DNA of 64,000 nucleotides, taken from DATLGB01 sp963726825. Its GTDB lineage: Bacteria; Actinomycetota; Thermoleophilia; Solirubrobacterales; Solirubrobacteraceae. Each line of letters opens with the position of its first letter. Position 1 is the first letter of the stretch. A program made the translations under genes and the position numbers. The notes beneath the pieces are model-generated. The model was not told the origin of the DNA. It ran no database searches and saw only the letters and a list, made by a program, of their open reading frames with translations. The DNA lies in the NCBI GenBank assembly GCA_963726825.1, contig CAVSDT010000002.1:1798001-1862000 (forward strand), read 5' to 3'. Shown in pieces: positions 47,759 through 56,132 of the stretch.

Positions 47759-49807
47759 TCAGCCCTCCTGGGAGATGGTCATGCGGATGGTGCGCTGGCC
47801 GTCGACCTCGGCCTCGACGCCGGGTGGGACGAGCGTGGTCGTGTCGAGCTGGTCGATCACCGCGGGCCCCGTGAACCGCACGCCGGGCGGCAGGTCGTCG
47901 CGGGTGAAGACGGGCGTGTCGCGCGCCTCCTCCTCGCCGTCGAACCAGACGGGCCGGGTCTCGGCCGGCTCGGGCATCGCGGCGTCGGCGTCCGTGTCCT
48001 CCTCCGGGAGGCTCAGGTCGGCCGCCGGGCCGGTGGCGACGAGCTGCAGGCGGTAGAGCTCCACCGGCGCGTCGTCGCGGCGGTAGGAGAACTCGCGCTC
48101 GTGCTCGTCGTGGAACTGGGCGATCGCGTCGTCGAGGCCGGCGCCGGACTTGACGGGGACCTCCATCGAGCGCCACTGGCCGAGGTAGCGCATCGCGATC
48201 GAGCGCTCCAGCCGGACGTCGTCGGGCTCGACGCCCTCGGCCTCCAGCAGCTTGCGGCCCTGCTCCTCCATGCGGGTGAAGGCGGCCTCGAGCTCGTCCT
48301 GGTCGGCCTCCTCGGCGGACGTGAGGAACATCTCCGACAGGTCGTGGCGGATGTCGACCATCAGGCAGCCGAGGGCGGACCAGGCGCCGGGGCGGGGCGG
48401 GACGAGGACGGTCGGGATGCCGAGGTCCTGCGCGATCGCCGCGCCGTGGAGGGCGCCGGCGCCGCCGAAGGCGACGAGGGCGAAGTCGCGCGGGTCGTAG
48501 CCGCGCTGGAGGGAGATGAGCCGCACGGCGTCGGCCATGTTCGCGTTGGCGACCTCGATGATCGCGTTGGCGGCCTGGTGGACCTCGAGGCCCAGCGGCT
48601 CGGCGACCTTCGTGCGGATGGCCGTCTCGGCGGCGTCGCGGTCCAGGGTCATGCCGCCGCCGACGAGCCGGGTGCCGAGGCGGCCGAGGACGAGGTTGGC
48701 GTCCGTGTTGGTCGGCTCCTCCCCGCCGTGGCCGTAGGCGGCGGGGCCGGGATCCGAGCCCGCCGACTGCGGGCCGTTGCGCAGCGAGCCGGCCGCGTCG
48801 ATGGTGGCCAGCGAGCCGCCGCCGGCGCCGATCGTGAGCACCTCGATGCTCGGGAACACGATCGGGTGGCCGTACTCGACGAACCACTCGTTCGTCGTGC
48901 GCAGCTCGCCGCCGTAGACGAGCGAGATGTCGGTGCTCGTGCCGCCCATGTCGAGGCCGATGGCGTTCTCGAAGCCGGAGGCCTTCGCGGAGTGGCGGGC
49001 CGCGACGGCGCCGGCGGCGATGCCCGAGGCCGCGAGGCGCACGGCGTACTCCTGCACCGCGTCGGCGGTCATGACGCCGCCGCCGGAGTGGAGGATCAGC
49101 AGGTCGCCGTCGTAGCCGTCGCCGGCCAGGCGCTCGCCGAGCTCCTGGACGTAGCCGGCCACGAGCGGGCTGAGGACGGCGTTGGCGACGGTGGTGGAGA
49201 AGCGCTCGTGCTCGAACAGCTCCGGCAGGACGCCGGAGGAGGTCGAGATGCGCACGTCGGGCAGGACCTCGCGGATCAGCTCCGCGGCGCGCTGCTCGTG
49301 GGTGGCGTTGGCGTAGGCGTTGACGAAGCAGACGGCCACGGTCTCGACCTCGCGGCGGCCGAGGATGCGGGCGACCTCGCGCACCTCGTCCTCGTCGAGC
49401 TCGGTCACGACCTCGCCGCGGTGGTCGACGCGCTCGGTCACCTCGAGGCGGTCGCGGCGGCGGATGTAGGGCTTGGAGTTGTCCTTGTAGGCGTCCCACA
49501 GGTCGTCGCGGGTGCCGCGGCCGATCTCGATCACGTCGCGGAAGCCGCGGCTCGTGACCATCGCCGCCTTCGGCAGTCGGCGGGTGATCAGCGCGTTGGT
49601 GGCCACGGTGGTGCCGTGGCAGAACAGGCTCGTGTCGGAGAGGTCGATCCCGGCCTGCTCGACCCCGGCCATGACGCCATCGATCGGGTCGGCGGTCGAC
49701 GGGACCTTGGCGACCTCGAGCGTGCCCGACCCGGGGTCGAGGACGCAGACGTCGGTGAAGGTGCCGCCGACGTCGACAGCGACGACACGGCGTGGTTCGT
49801 TGGCCAT
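47759..49807 (-). CDS. hyuA: hydantoinase/oxoprolinase subunit A
   Basis: A 682-residue ATP-binding subunit. The N-terminal phosphate loop is VVAVDVGGTFTDVCVLD. The second block is GLDMGGTSTDISLVYGG, and the family motif FGGAGALHGAAIA follows. The start is ATG 49807, with the strong purine run GGGGAAGG upstream; an open frame further upstream is antisense to the ABC gene. HyuA is followed by hyuB. The pair could hydrolyse hydantoins or oxoproline. Confidence 0.93.
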   Translation of the reverse strand: MANEPRRVVAVDVGGTFTDVCVLDPGSGTLEVAKVPSTADPIDGVMAGVEQAGIDLSDTSLFCHGTTVATNALITRRLPKAAMVTSRGFRDVIEIGRGTRDDLWDAYKDNSKPYIRRRDRLEVTERVDHRGEVVTELDEDEVREVARILGRREVETVAVCFVNAYANATHEQRAAELIREVLPDVRISTSSGVLPELFEHERFSTTVANAVLSPLVAGYVQELGERLAGDGYDGDLLILHSGGGVMTADAVQEYAVRLAASGIAAGAVAARHSAKASGFENAIGLDMGGTSTDISLVYGGELRTTNEWFVEYGHPIVFPSIEVLTIGAGGGSLATIDAAGSLRNGPQSAGSDPGPAAYGHGGEEPTNTDANLVLGRLGTRLVGGGMTLDRDAAETAIRTKVAEPLGLEVHQAANAIIEVANANMADAVRLISLQRGYDPRDFALVAFGGAGALHGAAIAQDLGIPTVLVPPRPGAWSALGCLMVDIRHDLSEMFLTSAEEADQDELEAAFTRMEEQGRKLLEAEGVEPDDVRLERSIAMRYLGQWRSMEVPVKSGAGLDDAIAQFHDEHEREFSYRRDDAPVELYRLQLVATGPAADLSLPEEDTDADAAMPEPAETRPVWFDGEEEARDTPVFTRDDLPPGVRFTGPAVIDQLDTTTLVPPGVEAEVDGQRTIRMTISQEG

Positions 49808-49869
49808 GCCTTCCCCTTCCCCGCCACGGCGGCGTTCACGCCCTGATGTGGTCGTTACACGTCCGTCTC

Positions 49870-49875
49870 TAGCGT
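49870..49875 (+). promoter_or_regulatory. TANNNT -10 element (TAGCGT) for the MacB-like exporter
   Basis: TAGCGT lies 7 nt before the ATG at 49883. There is no ribosome-binding site in the short gap. Confidence 0.4.
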
Positions 49876-49882
49876 CCGGGCC

Positions 49883-50683
49883 ATGGCGATGGTGCGAGCC
49901 GACGGGCTCGTGAAGACGTTCGGGGAGGGCCGCGCCGCGCGGCGGATCCTCGACGGCGCGGACGTGGCGCTGCACGCCGGGGAGCTGGTCGCCGTGGTCG
50001 GTCGCTCCGGCTCGGGCAAGTCGACGCTCCTGCACGTCCTCGGCGGCCTGGACCGGGTCGAGGCCGGATCGATCGAGCTGGCCGGGGAGCGGGTCGACGG
50101 GGCGTCCGAGCGGCAGCTGGCCCGGTTGCGGGCGCGCCGGGTCGGCTTCGTCTTCCAGTTCTTCCACCTGCTGCCCGAGCTCTCCGGCGAGGCCAACGTG
50201 CGGCTGGCGACCCGGGTCCGGGGCGCCGCCCCCGACGCCGGCGCGCGGGTCGCGCCCCTCCTGTCGCGGCTCGGCCTCGAGCAGGTCGCGGGTCTGTCCC
50301 CCACCCGCCTGTCCGGCGGCGAGCAGCAGCGCTTCGCGATCGCCCGCGCGCTCGTCAACGACCCGCCGGTCGTGCTCGCCGACGAGCCGACGGGCAACCT
50401 CGACCTGGCCTCCGGCGCCGACGTCCTGCGGCTGCTGCGCGAGACGGCCGACGAGGGCCGCGCCGTGCTCATGGTGACCCACGACGACGCGGCCGCGCGG
50501 GTGGCCGACCGGGTGCTGACCCTCGTGGACGGCCGCCTCGTCGAGTCGCCGGGCGGGGCACCCGGAGGTGCGGCCGTCCCGGCACCCGGCGGTGCGGCCG
50601 TCCCGGCACCCGGCGGTGCGGCCGCCCCGGCACCCGGCGGTATGCCCGTCCCCCGCACCCCGTGGGAGGGTGGTCGGGGTTGA
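49883..50683 (+). CDS. ABC transporter ATP-binding protein (LolD/MacB type) with repeat-encoded tail
   Basis: A 266-residue ATPase. The Walker A is GRSGSGKSTLLHVLGGLDR, the signature LSGGEQQRFAIARAL and Walker B VVLADEPTGNLDL, as in LolD/MacB exporters. The last 45 residues are unusual: three 24-bp tandem repeats encode GGAAVPAP-type units. The following residues and the TGA stop fall in a palindromic repeat (50668-50715), so the C-terminus has been extended by repeats. It works with the permease gene that follows. Confidence 0.9.
   Translation: MAMVRADGLVKTFGEGRAARRILDGADVALHAGELVAVVGRSGSGKSTLLHVLGGLDRVEAGSIELAGERVDGASERQLARLRARRVGFVFQFFHLLPELSGEANVRLATRVRGAAPDAGARVAPLLSRLGLEQVAGLSPTRLSGGEQQRFAIARALVNDPPVVLADEPTGNLDLASGADVLRLLRETADEGRAVLMVTHDDAAARVADRVLTLVDGRLVESPGGAPGGAAVPAPGGAAVPAPGGAAAPAPGGMPVPRTPWEGGRG
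50567..50638 (+). repeat. three 24-bp tandem repeats in the ATPase gene
   Basis: Three copies of a 24-bp unit (GGTGCGGCCGTCCCGG plus CACCCGGC) at 50567-50590, 50591-50614 and 50615-50638. The third has one change, and a partial fourth follows. They encode GGAAVPAP-like octapeptides in frame. Confidence 0.85.
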
Positions 50684-50715
50684 CCGCGGATCGCGCGGTC
50701 GACCCCGACCACCCC
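50668..50715 (+). repeat. palindromic repeat, second family, copy 1
   Basis: GGTGGTCGGGGTTGACCGCG pairs with CGCGGTCGACCCCGACCACC with a single mismatch, giving a hairpin. It lies between the ATPase and permease genes and supplies the ATPase stop codon. A second copy lies inside the permease gene at 51908-51955. The similarity between copies continues about 15 nt past the right arm (GT(T/C)GCGG). Confidence 0.8.
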
Positions 50716-50729
50716 GTTGCGGAACGCGC

Positions 50730-53087
50730 GTGACCGGCGTCTTCCGCGAGGCCTTGGCCGCGCTGCGCGCGAACCGCGGGCGGACGCTCCTGTCGGCGCT
50801 CGGCATCCTCGCCGCGGCACTCGTGGCCGGGGCGGGCGCGGCCGTCGGCTTCGGGCTCTCGACCGGGTTCGACCGGGCGGCCGACGCCGCCGATCTCCCG
50901 GACGTGATCGCCCGCTTCAGCGAGCAGCCGCGCGCGCGGGTCGACGCGCGGGTGCGCGGGTTGCCGAACCTCCAGTCGCGCTCCTACCGCTTCGAGGTCA
51001 CGAAGGCGCCGCTGCGGGCGGGTCGCGACCGCACCGACCGGGGCGTGATCTCGATCGTGCTCGGGGGCCGGCGCGGCTACGACGTCAAGGAGGGCCGCGA
51101 CCTGCGCGGGGCAGGCGAGGTCGTCGTCGAGGCGGGCGTCGCCCGCGCGTGGGGACTGCGGGTCGGCGACACGATCGGCGTCGGCCGCCGGCTCGGCGGC
51201 ATGCGGATCGTCGGCGTCGCGTCCGCCCCCGACAACGTCGCCTTCCCGCTCGCGAAGACCGCGCGGGTGTACATCCTCCCCGACTCGCTCTACCGCCGCT
51301 TCGGGGAGCGCTTCGAGCTGCCGGTCAACTACGCGCAGCTGTGGGTCAACGACCGGTCGCAGACGGCCGTGACGCTCGCGTCCGCCCGCACCGTGGCGTT
51401 CGGGCTCGGCGACCTGCGGTTCATCACGCGCACGGGGGTGCGGTTGATCATCGACCAGGCCGCGGGGATCGTGATCGCCCTGCTCGTGGCGTTCGCGCTC
51501 GTCGCGCTGGTGGCGGCCGGGACGATGCTCGCCGCCAACGCCCACGCCGAGGTCCAGCGACGGCTGCCGGCGCTCGGGGTGCGCCGGGCGATCGGCTTCA
51601 CCCCCGCCTCCGTCGTCGGGGTCCACGCGGCGGAGGGGCTGCTGGTCGCGGCGCCGGTCGCTGCGGTCGGCCTCGGCCTGGGCGCCCTCGCGGTCTCCGG
51701 CCCGGCCGGCGCGCTGCTGGACGCGCTGAACGAGCAAGGGCCCGGGTGGGCGCTGCTCGGCCCGCTGGCCCTGGTGTGGTTGGTCGTCTGCGTCGTCGTG
51801 GTGTCGGCCGCGACCATCCCCGCCTGGCGCGCCGCGCGCCGCCCGATCGCCCCGCTGCTGCGTGGAGGAGACGTGAGCCTTCGGGGCGTCGAGCGCCGTC
51901 CCCGGGGGGGTGGTCGGGGTTTCACGCGCATCGCGCGGTCAGCCCCGACCACCCCGTCGCGGGAGCGCGACGTGGAGGTCACGAAAGGCCGCGGCGGGGG
52001 CCTGTTCGCCACCGGCGCGCGGTTCGCCGTCGCCGCGCGCGGGCGCTGGGCGGGGTCGGTGGCGACGCTCGCGGTGTGCGCCGGCGTCGTGCTGCTGATG
52101 CTGGCGCTCGCCTCGCTGCTCGTGCGCCTGCGCGACGACCCGTCCGTGCTCGGCAAGCGCTACGACCTGACGGTGAGCGCCGCGCCCGGCCTGGTTCCCT
52201 CGATCGAGGCGATCCCGGGCGTGGCCGCGGCCACGTCCCGCTACCAGGAGGACGTCGCGGACGCCTTCCGCGTCGGCGAGCCGCTGCGGCTGATCGCCTA
52301 CGGCGCCGACCACGTCGCCTTCGACGCGCCGCCGCTGGCCGAGGGACGGCGCATCCGCGGGCCGGGCGAGGTGGAGGTCGGGGCCGGCCTGGCCGACGCG
52401 CTCGGGCTCGCGCCCGGGACGACGCTGTCCACCCTCTCGGCGACCGGCCAGGAGATCCGCCTGCGCGTGGTTGGGGTGGTGCGCGCGCTCGACAACCAGG
52501 GCCGGATCGCGTGGGTCGACGACGAGACGCTGCTGCGCGCCGCGCCCGACGCGCGGCCCCAAGCCGCGATCCGGCTGTCGCCGAACGCGAACGACCGCCA
52601 GGTCCTCGCGGGCCTGCGGGCGCTGGACCTCTCCCCCGACCGGGTCGCCGGGGCGACCGCTCGGGACGCGACGTTCCTCGGCGTCCTCGCGTCCGTGCTG
52701 CGCGCCGTCGCGCTCCTCGTCGGCCTCGTCTGCCTCTACGCGCTCCTGCAGGCGCTGGCGATGACCGCGCGCGAGCGTCGCGGCGCGCTGGCGGTCCTGC
52801 GCGCGACGGGGGCCGACCGCGTCGACCTCGCCGCCCTGCTGGCGGGCGCGGCGGCGGCGGTTGCGGTTCCGGCGGCGGTGCTGGCCGTGCTGCTCGAGAC
52901 GCTCGTCCTCGGCCCCTTCGTCGCACGCCTGGCGGCGGGCTACGCGAGCCTGCCCCTCTCCCCCGACGTGGCCCAGATCGCGGTGATCGTCCTCGGCCTC
53001 GGCGTGATCGCGGCGGGCACCGCGCTCGTCGTGGCCGCCCGCCTGGAGCGCGAGCCGGTCGTCCGCGGCCTGCGGGAGGACGGCTGA
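50730..53087 (+). CDS. ABC transporter permease (FtsX/MacB-like) with in-frame palindrome insertion
   Basis: A 785-residue membrane protein with a MacB-type periplasmic domain followed by FtsX-like transmembrane parts. An N-terminal membrane segment lies at about residues 10-40 (LLSALGILAAALVAGAGAAVG). Hydrophobic clusters lie near residues 245-270, 300-330 and 340-370. A second MacB/FtsX half follows, with hydrophobic segments near 450-475, 650-680, 710-735 and 750-775. At about 392-411 the linker (PRGGGRGFTRIARSAP) is encoded by a palindrome copy, inserted in frame. The start is GTG 50730. It forms an exporter for unknown substrates with the upstream ATPase. Confidence 0.88.
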   Translation: MTGVFREALAALRANRGRTLLSALGILAAALVAGAGAAVGFGLSTGFDRAADAADLPDVIARFSEQPRARVDARVRGLPNLQSRSYRFEVTKAPLRAGRDRTDRGVISIVLGGRRGYDVKEGRDLRGAGEVVVEAGVARAWGLRVGDTIGVGRRLGGMRIVGVASAPDNVAFPLAKTARVYILPDSLYRRFGERFELPVNYAQLWVNDRSQTAVTLASARTVAFGLGDLRFITRTGVRLIIDQAAGIVIALLVAFALVALVAAGTMLAANAHAEVQRRLPALGVRRAIGFTPASVVGVHAAEGLLVAAPVAAVGLGLGALAVSGPAGALLDALNEQGPGWALLGPLALVWLVVCVVVVSAATIPAWRAARRPIAPLLRGGDVSLRGVERRPRGGGRGFTRIARSAPTTPSRERDVEVTKGRGGGLFATGARFAVAARGRWAGSVATLAVCAGVVLLMLALASLLVRLRDDPSVLGKRYDLTVSAAPGLVPSIEAIPGVAAATSRYQEDVADAFRVGEPLRLIAYGADHVAFDAPPLAEGRRIRGPGEVEVGAGLADALGLAPGTTLSTLSATGQEIRLRVVGVVRALDNQGRIAWVDDETLLRAAPDARPQAAIRLSPNANDRQVLAGLRALDLSPDRVAGATARDATFLGVLASVLRAVALLVGLVCLYALLQALAMTARERRGALAVLRATGADRVDLAALLAGAAAAVAVPAAVLAVLLETLVLGPFVARLAAGYASLPLSPDVAQIAVIVLGLGVIAAGTALVVAARLEREPVVRGLREDG
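51908..51955 (+). repeat. palindromic repeat, second family, copy 2 (inside the permease gene)
   Basis: The arms GGTGGTCGGGG and CCCCGACCACC lie about 1.24 kb downstream of copy 1, with similar middle and right-flank sequence (ATCGCGCGGTC, CCCCGT(C)GCGG). The insertion keeps the reading frame and codes for a Gly/Arg-rich linker between the two FtsX halves. Confidence 0.8.
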
Positions 53088-53120
53088 TGGAGTTCCGTCA
53101 CGCCGCGCACGTCCGTGACG

Positions 53121-53172
53121 GACCTAAAGGCGCGGATGTGCTGCTGGAGCGACACAAACGCGCCTTTAGGTC
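53121..53172 (+). repeat. 52-nt palindromic repeat, copy B, with 7-bp flanking direct repeat
   Basis: The ends GACCTAAAGGCGCG and CGCGCCTTTAGGTC are perfect complements. The element is directly flanked by CGTGACG at 53114-53120 and at 53173-53179, as expected for a target-site duplication (the direct repeat can be read as ten bases, GTCCGTGACG, if it overlaps the element end). It lies 33 bp after the permease stop and at the start of a degraded metallophosphoesterase gene. Confidence 0.8.
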
Positions 53173-53173
53173 C

Positions 53174-54592
53174 GTGACGATCCTGCTTCGCCGCGGCCGC
53201 GGTCGCGCTCGTCCTCGGCGGATCCGGGTGCGGGAGCGACGAGACCGGGGCCGGCCACCTCCGCGCGGTCGACCACACAGGCCACGCTCGTCGATCCGGA
53301 CGGCAACGGCGTGCTCGACCGGGGCAGGGGCGAGGCGCTCCTCGATCGCACGGACCTCGCACCGGAGGCCAAGGCCGGGGAGACGCTCGTGACCCTCGCC
53401 CAGCTCACCGACCTGCACGTCCGCGACGAGGAGTCGCCGTCGCGCGTGCCGTTCCTCGACCGCTACGGGGAGCCGTTTGACCCGACGTTCCGGCCGCAGG
53501 AGGCGCTCAGCACCCAGGTCGCCGCGGCGGCCATCCGCGCCGTCGGCCGGGAGGACCCCGACGCCACGCTGATCACCGGCGACGTGACCGACAACGCGCA
53601 GCGCAACGAGCTCGGCTGGGCGTTGCGGCTGCTGCGCGGCGGCGGCCTGCGGCCCGACTCGGGCCGCCCCGGCTACCAGGGCGTCCAGGCCGCCGACGAC
53701 CCCGACCCGTTCTTCTACCGCCCCGACGTCGACCCGCCGCGCCACGTGGGGCTGCTCGCCCGGGCGCAGCTCGGCGTCAGCTCCCCCGGCATCCGCGGCC
53801 CGTGGTTCGGCGTGCCGGGCAACCACGACGTCCTCCTCCAGGGCGAGCTCGCGCCCGGCGCGCGGACCGACCAGATCGCGACGGGCGACCGCCTCGTCAC
53901 GTCGCTCGACCCCCGCGCGAGACTGCCACACGCCGACGACGCGCCGCAGGCCGTCGACGCGCTGCTCGGTGCCGCGAAGGGCGGCCGGACCATCACCGTC
54001 GCCCCCGACGCACAGCGCGCGTCCGAGCCGCCGGACGCGATGGTCCGCGCGCTCGCCAACGGCGCCCCCACGCGCAGCCCCGACCGGGCGGACTACACCG
54101 CCGACGTCGGCAAGGGCGTGCGGCTCGTCGCCCTCGATACGTCCAGCCGCGTCCGCGGCCAGGCCACCGAGGTCCTCCCCGCGCAGCTGACCTGGCTGCG
54201 TGAGCGGCTCTCCGCCGCCGGCGGCCGCCCGGTGATCGTGATGACCCACCAACGCCCGCCGGAGCGCGGTCCTCGCGCTGATCGACGACTTCCCCGGCGT
54301 CGTCGCCGTCGTCCATGGCGACACCCACCGCAACCGCATCGTCGCCCACGGCCGCTACTGGGTCATCGGCACCTCGTCCCTGGCCGACTGGCCGCAGCAG
54401 GGCCGGATGCTGCGGCTGAAGGCGACCGCCGGCGGCGGCCACGTCCTGGAGACCTGGATGGTCGACCAGGACGGCCGCGGCCTCGCCGGCACGGCGCGCG
54501 AGCTCGCCTTCCTCGACGCGCAGGGCGGCCGCCCGCAGGGCTACCGCGGCGAGTCCCGCCGCGACCGCAACGCGCGCCTGTACGTCCCCTAG
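53174..54592 (+). pseudogene. metallophosphoesterase lipoprotein gene with three apparent frameshifts
   Basis: The largest intact part (about 53275-54262) reads LVTLAQLTDLHVRDE, TLITGDVTDN and WFGVPGNHD, which are calcineurin-like phosphoesterase motifs, and ends VIVMTHQRPP. The frame breaks near 54265; one base later it continues as LIDDFPGVVAVVHGDTHRN and ends at 54592. Near the 5' end a lipoprotein signal (ALVLGGSGCGSDETG) lies in a third frame, entered from GTG 53174 only after another shift, with a further shift near 53275. All three shifts look like one extra base. The GTG lies in the flanking repeat of the palindrome at 53121-53172. It is a decayed gene or a stretch of assembly errors. 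Its stop overlaps that of the MFS gene. Confidence 0.75.
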
Positions 54593-56046
54593 ACGGCGAC
54601 CGGCTGGGCCTCGCCCGCCTGCGCCGCGTCCCGGTGCGCCTTCGAGTCCGCCGTCCGGATCAGCACCGCGGCGAGGATCGCACCCGCGATGGCGAAGCAC
54701 GCGCCGACGAGGAACGCGGACTGAAAGCCCTCCGTCAGCGCCACGCGCGGATCGGCGCCGCCCACGGCGGACGTGCGCGAGTTCGCGATCGAGACGAGGA
54801 TCGCCAGCCCCAGCGCACCGCCGACCTGCTGCGAGGTGTTGATCAGCCCGGACGCGAGCCCCGCGTCGTTGGGGCCGACGCCCGCGACGGCCGCGACCGT
54901 CAGCGGGACGAACGAGAAGCCCAGGCCGACCGCCGCCAGCAGCGACGGCCCGAGGACGTCGGCGCTGAAGGAGCCGCCCGGCGAGACCTGCGAGAACCAC
55001 AGCAGCCCGAGCCCGACGAGCACCAACCCCGTCGACAGGACCGGCTTGAAGCCGATCTTCGTCACGAGCACCGACGCGATGCCGGCCGACACGATGATCC
55101 CGGCCGACAGCGGCAGGTACGCCAGGCCCGTCTTGACCGCGGAGAAGCCCAGGACGTTCTGCAGGTACAGCGAGATGAAGAAGAACATCGAGAACAGGGA
55201 CATCGCGACGAAGATCGCTGTGACGTTCGCCCCCGTGAGCGTGCGGTTGCGGAAGATCCGGAACGGGACGAGCGGCCGCGGCCAGACCCGCTCGATCAGC
55301 ACGAACACGGCGATGAGCAGCAGCCCGAGCCCACCCAGGCCAAGCGTCTTGCCCGACGTCCAGCCGGCGTTCGGCGCGTCGACCAGCGCGTAGACGACGA
55401 GCGACAGGCCGGCGGTGATGGCGACCGCGCCGAAGACGTCGAGCTTCCCCTCGTCCTCGGAGTGGCTCTCCGACAGCACGTTGAACGCGCCGACGGCGAC
55501 GAGCGCGGCGACGGGCACGTTGACGAACAGGACCCACTCCCAGCCGAGGTACTCCGTCAGGACGCCGCCGAGCAGCACGCCGACCGCCCCGCCCGACCCG
55601 GCGACCGCCCCCCAGACGCCGAGCGCCCGGTTGCGCTCAGAGCCCTCGGCGAACGTGGTGGTGAGGATCGAGAGAGCCGCGGGACTGAGCAGCGCGCCGC
55701 CGAGCCCCTGCAACGCGCGGGCGGCGATCAGCTGGCCCTCCGTCTGGCTCAGGCCGCCGAGCAGCGAGGCGACAGCGAACACGCCGAGTCCGACGATGAA
55801 GATCCTGCGGCGGCCGAACAGGTCGGCCAACCGGCCGCCGAGCAGCAGGAACCCGCCGAACACCAGCGTGTAGGCGTTGACCACCCACGACAGGTTCTCG
55901 CGCGAGAACTCCAGCGCCGTCCCGATCGAGGGCAGGGCGACGTTGACGATCGACGCGTCGAGCACGACGACGAACTGGGCGGCGGCGAGGAGCAGCAGGG
56001 CGAGGCCCTTGCGCTCGACTCGCGTGTGCGACGGAGGGGAGGACAT
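54589..56046 (-). CDS. MFS transporter, DHA2 (EmrB/QacA) type
   Basis: A 485-residue drug:proton antiporter type membrane protein with about 14 hydrophobic segments. The N-terminal part has FVVVLDASIVNVALPSIGTAL and the MFS loop GGRLADLFGRRRIF. The motif C-type region GVLLGGVLTEYLGWEWVLFVN is typical of the 14-helix DHA2 family. The substrate is unknown. It is convergent with the metallophosphoesterase remnant, with overlapping stop codons, and divergent from pepF. Confidence 0.93.
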   Translation of the reverse strand: MSSPPSHTRVERKGLALLLLAAAQFVVVLDASIVNVALPSIGTALEFSRENLSWVVNAYTLVFGGFLLLGGRLADLFGRRRIFIVGLGVFAVASLLGGLSQTEGQLIAARALQGLGGALLSPAALSILTTTFAEGSERNRALGVWGAVAGSGGAVGVLLGGVLTEYLGWEWVLFVNVPVAALVAVGAFNVLSESHSEDEGKLDVFGAVAITAGLSLVVYALVDAPNAGWTSGKTLGLGGLGLLLIAVFVLIERVWPRPLVPFRIFRNRTLTGANVTAIFVAMSLFSMFFFISLYLQNVLGFSAVKTGLAYLPLSAGIIVSAGIASVLVTKIGFKPVLSTGLVLVGLGLLWFSQVSPGGSFSADVLGPSLLAAVGLGFSFVPLTVAAVAGVGPNDAGLASGLINTSQQVGGALGLAILVSIANSRTSAVGGADPRVALTEGFQSAFLVGACFAIAGAILAAVLIRTADSKAHRDAAQAGEAQPVAV

Positions 56047-56120
56047 GGGCCGCAGTCTGACCGCCGGACGGACGGTGTGCCAGGCCTTCGCGGACAGCTT
56101 CGAGCCGCATGGACAGCGGT

Positions 56121-56126
56121 TAGGCT
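56121..56126 (+). promoter_or_regulatory. TANNNT -10 element (TAGGCT) for pepF
   Basis: TAGGCT lies 6 nt before the ATG at 56133. No ribosome-binding site is present, so the transcript is probably leaderless. Confidence 0.5.
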
Positions 56127-56132
56127 CGAAGC

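Noticed and set aside
49855..50820. Minus-strand open frames with REP-like peptides (GVVGVDRAIRGQ) over the MacB-like exporter
   Set aside because: The shared peptide is only the antisense translation of the palindromic repeats at 50668 and 51908.
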